Source: Spirosoma terrae
Lineage (GTDB): Bacteria; Bacteroidota; Bacteroidia; Cytophagales; Spirosomataceae
DNA length: 64,000 bases
Assembly (NCBI RefSeq): GCF_010435915.1
Contig: NZ_JAAFZH010000010.1
Span: 1-64,000, forward strand
Direction of reading: 5' to 3'
The position numbers were made by a program, and so were the translations under genes. Below are positions 58,505-64,000 of the stretch, piece after piece; positions within the stretch are counted from its first letter, which is position 1; every line of letters begins with the position of its first letter. The notes under the pieces are model-generated. The model had not been told where the DNA came from and made no database searches. It worked only from the letters and a program-made list of their open reading frames with translations.

Positions 58505-60740
58505 TTGGATCGGGGGATTATTTCTGTTTTTACTTGCTACGCCTTCGCTTTTAGCCCGATCCGTACCGGCTGATACGCTGCCCGCTGGCACAAAAATTAG
58601 CCTACAGATTCAATTACCAGGCGAAACCCAGACTACCCGGATTACCTATACGGTACCGGCTCCGGCTGACGTAGTTACGCCAATCCCGGAAATACCTAAG
58701 CCCGATAACAGCGTGTTTTACGTTGTTCGCTCAATTGAAACTCAGACAGCTGTAGTCAATCAGCCGTACACGTTTTCAGTACCAGAAAGTACTTACAATA
58801 CAAGCCCTTCTAGTGTTGACGTGTCCGATTTGCCGCCGGGCTTACGCTGGAATTCTCAGACACGGACGATTTCAGGAACACCAACGCAGACCGATATACG
58901 TACCATTACCGTCAGTGCGTCAAAAGATGGTAAGCTGGTCCAAACCAAATTCATTTTGGATGTGGTCGATAGGTCTACGGGTGCCCCTGTCAAACCTCAA
59001 CCGGATCGGGATGACAATACCGTTCCGCCCCCCGCACCTACAGCCTACGCTGAGAGAAAGACCGTACCATTTGTATTTTCCAGTAAACCGAACGTAATCA
59101 ACCGGATGCAGGCTCAAACCATTCCAGATTATCAGGATGGTTGGCGCATGAAGACCAGTGATATTGTGGTGGGTGGTAACGATGGCAAGGTCGAAACACC
59201 AGACGAGCTCAGAAAGCGCGGCCATAGTGATTTCAACGCCCTGTGGTTTTATGGCGATGAGGGAATGCCATCATGGGGTTTACCCAAATCGACGGATCGG
59301 CTGTTCTACGAATACACGGGCAACTTTTGGGGACCGTGGCACCAGACCGCCTACCTCAGTGTAATTGATGATTTTGATAAGATTGTCAACACCACCCTTT
59401 CCAGAATGCCAGCCTGGAATACATCGACCCAAAATGGTCTTATTGATGGTGTGCCTACCGTGAAATTAGGCCATTTCAATATTGAGTACAATTGGTTTCT
59501 TCAGTCGGATTGGGACAAACTAAGTCAAGATCAGCGGAATGTTCAGTACTGGAATTATGCTTTAAATCGCCGTGAAAGCCTTCAGGATACGTATAACCGT
59601 GGAGGTATAGACGCGATTCAACAGGCACAACATCAGAAATGGCGCAACATTATTGCCATCAGTGTAATGTATTTGGATAGGAACAATCCGGGTATGAAAC
59701 ACTTCTATGGCGATATGCATGGGCTGACGGTTTTCAAGTCGCTTACAGGCTGGAATCATCCGCTATCGCCAACGGATTTTTTGACGGCGGATGTCAATAA
59801 CGCGGGCCTTTACCCTGAAGCGAATGAAACCGCCAATCACGGGCTAATTACGCTCTGGAATGGTCAGGTCTATAACGTATCGGGCAACCTCAACTTAATC
59901 AATGGCCATCGGCACACATACCATTACGAATGGGAATTCTTCATGAAGCGAAAAGACTATGAAGAATACTTTTCCATTACGAAAGACTCTCCAGCTGATA
60001 AAAAGGACATCCGCCAGTGGTATGATAAGTTCTATCCGAATCTGGCAAGACCGTATGAACTGGTTTATCACATTTTGTCCAATTGGTCAATTGAGCAACG
60101 TAAGGGCTGGGCACACATGCCATTGGAGTTCCAGACTGAACCAATTTTTGAGCAGTTCATTCGGGATAAAGACAATTACCAGGTGCTAAATGGATCTTGG
60201 GTGCCGTGGACTCTCAACGCTCAAAACCAGCGCCCAACTAAGGTGCCTGTGCACCCTGAAATATCGGAGTATATAACCATCTACAGTCGTATGCACTATG
60301 ATGGCAAATTCATGTGGGGTTTGGGTTGTTGCAGCCGGATCAATCCTGCTGAGGGACAAGGCGACAACGTGAACCCAAATGTTCACCAGGTTGCAAGAGA
60401 GGCCGAACAGTTGGCTTTGACCGAATTAGGCCAATATAATAACACAGTGTTTTTAGCCGATAAGCGCCAACATATTGGGGATATTCCCATCTATAACCCC
60501 AACACAAAGCAGTACGTTACTGGCAATCCAGACCAATTGTTAAAGGCCGCTGGTGGACCTGTTCCCTTAGTTACCGCTGTCGATTCGCCATCATCGGGTT
60601 GGGAACTATACGCTGTGTATTTCCCTCACGCCGAACGCAATCAAGAGTCAACAGTACGTTGGAAATCCCCTATCGATGGTGCCGAACTATCCGGTAATGC
60701 TCATGGCTGGTCGGTTCGTCTGTATGCCCGTAAACGTTAA
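58485..60740 (+). CDS. Large exported protein with Ig-like (He_PIG) domain, prophage
   Basis: The 751-residue product has a signal peptide (IGGLFLFLLATPSLLARS) and a linker. A putative Ig domain of the He_PIG type follows at about residues 82-160 (QPYTFSVPESTYN, DLPPGLRWNSQTRTISGTPTQTDIRTITVSA). A Pro-rich linker leads to a 550-residue C-terminal region I do not recognise. That region is rich in Trp, Tyr and His, with HFNIEYNWFLQSDWDKL, NHGLITLWNGQVYNVSGNLNLINGHRHTYHYEW and YSRMHYDGKFMWGLGCCSRI. It is transcribed away from the head operon and toward the lysis genes. It may be a cargo gene that changes the lysogen surface, or a structural protein exported by an unusual route. Confidence 0.65.
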   Translation: MKARLFNWIGGLFLFLLATPSLLARSVPADTLPAGTKISLQIQLPGETQTTRITYTVPAPADVVTPIPEIPKPDNSVFYVVRSIETQTAVVNQPYTFSVPESTYNTSPSSVDVSDLPPGLRWNSQTRTISGTPTQTDIRTITVSASKDGKLVQTKFILDVVDRSTGAPVKPQPDRDDNTVPPPAPTAYAERKTVPFVFSSKPNVINRMQAQTIPDYQDGWRMKTSDIVVGGNDGKVETPDELRKRGHSDFNALWFYGDEGMPSWGLPKSTDRLFYEYTGNFWGPWHQTAYLSVIDDFDKIVNTTLSRMPAWNTSTQNGLIDGVPTVKLGHFNIEYNWFLQSDWDKLSQDQRNVQYWNYALNRRESLQDTYNRGGIDAIQQAQHQKWRNIIAISVMYLDRNNPGMKHFYGDMHGLTVFKSLTGWNHPLSPTDFLTADVNNAGLYPEANETANHGLITLWNGQVYNVSGNLNLINGHRHTYHYEWEFFMKRKDYEEYFSITKDSPADKKDIRQWYDKFYPNLARPYELVYHILSNWSIEQRKGWAHMPLEFQTEPIFEQFIRDKDNYQVLNGSWVPWTLNAQNQRPTKVPVHPEISEYITIYSRMHYDGKFMWGLGCCSRINPAEGQGDNVNPNVHQVAREAEQLALTELGQYNNTVFLADKRQHIGDIPIYNPNTKQYVTGNPDQLLKAAGGPVPLVTAVDSPSSGWELYAVYFPHAERNQESTVRWKSPIDGAELSGNAHGWSVRLYARKR

Positions 60741-60768
60741 TTCTTTCCTTTCAAATCAATCAAATTTC

Positions 60769-61146
60769 ATGAACGCAATCAAAGCATTCTTTCAAAAGGA
60801 TAATGCCACGGCCAAACTATCTGGCTGGCTCATTCTACTGGCTTCATTGCTGACCTTAGCAGGCCAACATTTCCATTTTCCGCCCAAAACGTACCTGATC
60901 ATGACGGTAGTTGCGGGATCATTAACGGCAATGGCCACCGTATTCAAGACCAGCAAAGTAATTACCTGGTCATTGCTATGGCTGCTGATTTATACGGTTG
61001 TCAACTACCTGTCCAACAATCTTACACAGGTATGGCCAGAGGCACAAACGATTGTGGCTTACATCGGTGGAGCAATCAAACTCATCACGGATTATTCGGC
61101 CCATCAGAGCGGTGACGAAACACCCCCAACTACGCTAACCAAATAA
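60769..61146 (+). CDS. Holin-like small membrane protein
   Basis: The 125-residue product (ATG at 60769) has three hydrophobic stretches: about 18-35 (SGWLILLASLLTLAGQ), 43-60 (LIMTVVAGSLTAMATVF) and 67-85 (ITWSLLWLLIYTVVNYL). A hydrophilic C-terminal tail follows. Short, multi-helix proteins of this kind upstream of an endolysin are typical holins, which make the inner-membrane holes that release the endolysin. It is the first member of a tight cassette that ends in the GH19 endolysin gene. The role is inferred from size, topology and place. Confidence 0.55.
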   Translation: MNAIKAFFQKDNATAKLSGWLILLASLLTLAGQHFHFPPKTYLIMTVVAGSLTAMATVFKTSKVITWSLLWLLIYTVVNYLSNNLTQVWPEAQTIVAYIGGAIKLITDYSAHQSGDETPPTTLTK

Positions 61147-61149
61147 GTC

Positions 61150-61767
61150 ATGATCTGGAAAATCTTAACTGGCGTTCTGGGTGTTGCCCTTCTATTTGTT
61201 CTGCTATTCTGGTTTGTACCAGACCTACGGAGTTGGGGGAAATCGCAAAACTCAACGAATAAGGAGCTATCCGACTCGTTGAAGTCCGAACGAACAAAAT
61301 CGTTTAACCTGGCTAATGAGCAGGCGAAACTAAGTGCATCACTCGCACGGATTGAACGTGAATTTGAGGATGCTAGATGGCGTAACGCAACGGTTGTGCC
61401 GAACGTAAAACTAGAAGTTTCGGGCCTGTCTGCCATTGCTCAACGTCAATCCAACCTGGAAAACCTCATCTTATCTGGTTATCTGAAGCCCCCAGATACA
61501 GCGAAAGTAACGCCGGTTGTCACCTATAACGTACCGACAAATGAAGCGCTGACGATAAAGCTACGTGTGTGTGATAGTATGCAAGCTCGAAACAGCTACG
61601 TTGAACGTGGTTATGCTGCATTGAAAGAAGCGTATCGGTTGAGAGGTGATTCACTGAAAGAGTTGCGGGAATTCACAGATGACGGAAAGGATCTGGCTCA
61701 GCAAAAAGGCTGGTTCACTGGTCGAAATAAAAGGCTACGCCAACACGCAAAAACACCTCCTTTCTAA
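61150..61767 (+). CDS. Membrane-anchored coiled-coil protein, spanin-like
   Basis: The 205-residue protein has one N-terminal membrane helix (ILTGVLGVALLFVLLFWFV) with a short inside end. A long helical outside part follows (about residues 35-80: STNKELSDSLKSERTKSFNLANEQAKLSASLARIEREFEDA), then a second helix (about 145-180). This is the plan of inner-membrane spanins (Rz-like), which with an outer-membrane partner disrupt the envelope at lysis. No lipoprotein Rz1-like partner was seen within it. The gene starts 3 nt after the holin-like gene. Confidence 0.5.
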   Translation: MIWKILTGVLGVALLFVLLFWFVPDLRSWGKSQNSTNKELSDSLKSERTKSFNLANEQAKLSASLARIEREFEDARWRNATVVPNVKLEVSGLSAIAQRQSNLENLILSGYLKPPDTAKVTPVVTYNVPTNEALTIKLRVCDSMQARNSYVERGYAALKEAYRLRGDSLKELREFTDDGKDLAQQKGWFTGRNKRLRQHAKTPPF

Positions 61768-61808
61768 TCTAATCGCCTATTCGTGTGAACCATATTACCC
61801 ACTCAACA

Positions 61809-62288
61809 ATGATGAAGACCTACGTAGTCCATGCAATGCCCGCTTATGTTGCCGCGTGGACTACGCAGGTTATGGCAACGGCGCTATTCCTGAACGTACC
61901 AAGTGAGTTTTGGGCGCAAGTAATGGCCGTGTTTGAGATTCCTGAACAGATCATTGTTGGCACATCGCCTTTGATTGGCGCAACTGTATCGACACTCGTT
62001 GAGGTACTGCAACGGGTCTATAATCAGGATAAACAACGACGTAGGGGCAAGCTTGATACAGAATACCACGATCCGACGGCTAAGTACTGGCCAGCTAAAA
62101 TATTCGTGGGTACGATGTCAGGCTTATTCCTGATGAGCTGGTTTGCTCAGGCTGTTTTAGCCGTGATACCCAAAGCGCCCGAATGGACGATCGGGTTTAT
62201 CGCTGGCTATGCAGGGTATTGGTTCGTGTCGAAAAAGCTGCCAAAGCTTTTGGAATCTGACGTTAAAAAAGATCAAGATCATGATTGA
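61809..62288 (+). CDS. Membrane protein of the lysis cassette
   Basis: The 159-residue product (ATG at 61809; GTG at 61785 is an alternative) has hydrophobic segments near residues 10-32, 50-68 and two near the C-terminus (about 102-122 and 127-147). Between them is a charged loop (VYNQDKQRRRGKLDTEYHDPTAKYW). The function is unknown; it may be a second holin or antiholin. Its stop lies 8 nt inside the next gene, so the two are coupled. Confidence 0.5.
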   Translation: MMKTYVVHAMPAYVAAWTTQVMATALFLNVPSEFWAQVMAVFEIPEQIIVGTSPLIGATVSTLVEVLQRVYNQDKQRRRGKLDTEYHDPTAKYWPAKIFVGTMSGLFLMSWFAQAVLAVIPKAPEWTIGFIAGYAGYWFVSKKLPKLLESDVKKDQDHD

Positions 62289-63261
62289 TGCTATTCAGCT
62301 CGACTACTCGATGTATATTGAGATAGCCGGGCGTTTTATACAAATAGGCTTATACGTACTGTTTGTAACAGGTTGTTTTTTGCTATGGCGGTTTACGTGC
62401 CGGATGTCATGGGGGCATGACGTTATAGGCCGGATCGTGTTTATCATCCTTGTTTTAAACGGGCTGTTATTATGGAAACAACCTCATCGATTTACGTTGT
62501 TTCTCGTCATGCTATTAGGCCCGTTGACCTTTTGGCTATTCTTCAATGTGTTTTATTTCAGCAAATACCCTATACCAGCTGAGGTAATAAAGGAGTTGAA
62601 AAACCCCAAAATGCCGGGTTCATCTGTGTTCATTCCTAAGCTGGCATTAGCAAAGTATCTGTTGCGAGATAGCCCAGAATTATATCGGCCGTGGTGGTTT
62701 TCCCAGATATTCCGAAACGTTGCGCTGGGTGCAGGCGGGCTATTCCTGCTGTTATTTGGCTTCAGCGAGTCGATTGAAGGCTACACATGGGGGCTACAGC
62801 TGGCGGCTAAGGTTCGGCAGGAAACGACAGCCAAAACCGACAGTACGGTAAAAACCGCCGTAAAAGCCGCTGTCGATTCGACCAAAAAGACGTTCTACGC
62901 GGTCGCTGATACCATCAAACAGGGTCAGGAACAATTAAGCCAGAAAGTTGATAGTACCAGGCGGGAATCAGAGAAACGAGCCGATGAGGTAAAACGTGGC
63001 TTGAAGCGAACCAATGCTCGCTTTTCGCGTCCTATGCCGCTTATATTCAACAAACCCGAGCCGGTGGGCTTACCACAACCGGTGTTTCCACTCAAAACGG
63101 ATCGGGTAAATAGGGCATGGTATATTCCCGATCAAGGCCGGGCAGATCCGGGCTACCCTTCACCGATTTGGACACGTTATAATTCCCAAGATTATAAAGA
63201 GCCGAACCCACTCCCTGAAAACCCTGACAGTTTAATCATCGCTAAACACTTCATGCCATGA
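62281..63261 (+). CDS. Polytopic membrane protein with helical periplasmic tail
   Basis: The 326-residue product starts at the ATG at 62281, overlapping the previous gene by 8 nt. Four hydrophobic segments fill the first 180 residues (IEIAGRFIQIGLYVLFVTGCFLLW, GRIVFIILVLNGLLLW, LFLVMLLGPLTFWLFFNVFYF, VALGAGGLFLLLFGF). A long, Lys/Thr/Asp-rich helix follows (about 190-250: VRQETTAKTDSTVKTAVKAAVDSTKK and onward), then a Pro-rich tail (LPQPVFPLKTDR). The shape suggests a protein spanning the periplasm, but no family was recognised. The next gene overlaps its stop by 4 nt (ATGA). Confidence 0.5.
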   Translation: MIDAIQLDYSMYIEIAGRFIQIGLYVLFVTGCFLLWRFTCRMSWGHDVIGRIVFIILVLNGLLLWKQPHRFTLFLVMLLGPLTFWLFFNVFYFSKYPIPAEVIKELKNPKMPGSSVFIPKLALAKYLLRDSPELYRPWWFSQIFRNVALGAGGLFLLLFGFSESIEGYTWGLQLAAKVRQETTAKTDSTVKTAVKAAVDSTKKTFYAVADTIKQGQEQLSQKVDSTRRESEKRADEVKRGLKRTNARFSRPMPLIFNKPEPVGLPQPVFPLKTDRVNRAWYIPDQGRADPGYPSPIWTRYNSQDYKEPNPLPENPDSLIIAKHFMP

Positions 63262-63518
63262 CATTATTCGGATTGATTGACTGGATTGTAATAAGCCTGA
63301 TTGGATTGGCAATATGCTTTGTCGTGGTCTGCCTGATGCTAATGCTTTTGTACGATTTGTTCTCATTCAAACCGCCGATCAGTTACCGGCCTAGTACACG
63401 GTTTGAGGACAAAGAAGGTAACGTGCACATCGTTGAAGCGCCCAACCTATTCAACCGATATTGCTATGAGCGCGGATTAAAAACTAAATGGTATATCCGC
63501 TTTATCGTTGACCCTTAA
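63258..63518 (+). CDS. Small single-helix membrane protein
   Basis: The 86-residue protein starts by a 4-nt ATGA overlap and has one strong membrane helix near residues 9-33 (VISLIGLAICFVVVCLMLMLLYDLF). The hydrophilic C-terminal part includes FEDKEGNVHIVEAP. It lies between the large membrane protein and the endolysin gene, so a role in lysis or envelope passage is plausible but unproven. Confidence 0.5.
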   Translation: MTLFGLIDWIVISLIGLAICFVVVCLMLMLLYDLFSFKPPISYRPSTRFEDKEGNVHIVEAPNLFNRYCYERGLKTKWYIRFIVDP

Positions 63519-63530
63519 ACACTCAATACT

Positions 63531-64000
63531 ATGAAAATCATAACATTGCCAATCCTGCTGGCTTGCGGTGCATCGCCCAAAACAGCGTCGCTTTACGTCG
63601 ATCCGATTAACCGCTACGTCGATGAATACGCGGTAACAACCCATGTGCGGTTGAGCCACTTTCTATCACAGGTTCTTCATGAGTCCATACGTCTGACTGC
63701 AACAGTTGAAAACCTCAGCTATTCGGCTGAAGCCTTAGTACGTACGTGGCCATCGCGGTTCTATGCTGGTTCAGAAGTGAAATACGATTGGGTAGAAAAA
63801 AGAAAAGACCCAGAAACCGGTAAAACCTTAAATGTTTTACAACCCAGACAGGGCAAGCCTGCTGGCATGTATGCCCGTCAACCTGAGAAAATAGCGAACT
63901 ACGTATATGCTAATAGGTTAGGGAATGGCACGGAAGAATCGGGCGATGGCTGGAAATACCGGGGTCGTGGTCCTATTCAGAATACGGGCAAAACCAAGTA
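63531..64000 (+). CDS. GH19-type phage endolysin, cut by the window edge
   Basis: The first 156 codons are present and the gene continues beyond 64000. It lacks a signal peptide, as expected for a holin-dependent endolysin. The GH19 features are SHFLSQVLHES (catalytic Glu in HES), then ENLSYSAEALVRTWPSRF, KIANYVYANRLGNGT and GDGWKYRGRGPIQNTG. In most phage GH19 enzymes the last motif is close to RGRGLIQLTG; here it reads RGRGPIQNTG. Such enzymes cut peptidoglycan between the amino sugars. It ends a tight plus-strand membrane-protein cassette. Confidence 0.85.
   Translation, partial: MKIITLPILLACGASPKTASLYVDPINRYVDEYAVTTHVRLSHFLSQVLHESIRLTATVENLSYSAEALVRTWPSRFYAGSEVKYDWVEKRKDPETGKTLNVLQPRQGKPAGMYARQPEKIANYVYANRLGNGTEESGDGWKYRGRGPIQNTGKTK

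Larger units (their letters stand above)
31642..64000. mobile_element. Siphovirus-type prophage, right end outside the window
   Basis: From the tRNA-Leu 3' end to the window edge the genes are those of a tailed phage: HTH protein, fibres, hub, distal tail protein, tape measure, tail chaperone, tail tube, connectors, major capsid, decoration, scaffold, membrane/lysis proteins and a GH19 endolysin. There is no sheath gene, so the tail is probably long and non-contractile. Integrase, portal, terminase, replication genes and the right attachment site are not in the window. The left boundary is inferred from the tRNA position and the change in gene content. Confidence 0.85.

Noticed and set aside
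31642-64000. Integrase or transposase gene within the element
   Set aside because: No tyrosine or serine recombinase or DDE transposase motif was seen in any open frame; it probably lies beyond the right edge.

Overview
The window is bacterial DNA from a Bacteroidota, most likely a Cytophagales member close to Spirosoma. This is an inference from several signs: a protein with a gliding-motility (CHU_C) C-terminus, a secreted M43 protease with a type IX secretion tail, a BatE-like protein, a DUF3127 protein, and Bacteroidota-type promoters (TTG, 19-20 nt, TAnnTTTG) in front of both tRNA genes and the phage head operon.

The left half (about 1-31.6 kb) is ordinary chromosome. It holds the translation cluster thrS-infC-rpmI-rplT, a TPR lipoprotein, an RNA/DNA methyltransferase, EVE and DinB proteins, a Wzi-like outer-membrane protein and an ECF sigma factor. 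These are followed by a GH140-type glycosidase, an AraC regulator, a PKD/beta-helix lipoprotein, comEC with a GNAT gene, an M43 protease, phoH, dnaB, a histidine kinase/response regulator pair and rlmD. The last stretch holds a T9SS-type surface protein, a short-chain dehydrogenase, a BatE-like protein, tRNA-Lys, a DUF3127 protein and tRNA-Leu(GAG).

The right half (from the 3' end of tRNA-Leu at 31641 to the end) is a siphovirus-type prophage that runs past the window. It opens with a small HTH protein and an A+T-rich membrane protein. A head-to-tail operon on the minus strand then reads from scaffold (58205) down through decoration, major capsid, connectors, tail tube, tail chaperone, tape measure, Dit, hub and fibres to a LamG protein (33147). 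A divergent plus-strand group (58485-64000) carries a large exported protein, a cassette of small membrane and coiled-coil proteins, and a GH19 endolysin cut by the window edge. Integrase, portal and terminase are not in the window.

The most unusual content is in the prophage. Three unrelated-looking SGNH hydrolases sit in the tail operon, two with signal peptides. A 2004-residue hub is fused to Ig-like repeats and a large unknown domain. A distal tail protein carries LamG and PKD parts. Regulatory signals include a 37-bp perfect palindrome covering two convergent stop codons, a 12-bp x 5 tandem repeat in front of the exported protein, and a 25-nt element shared by the head-operon promoter and the tape-measure leader. 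No recognisable defence island, CRISPR array or insertion sequence was seen.
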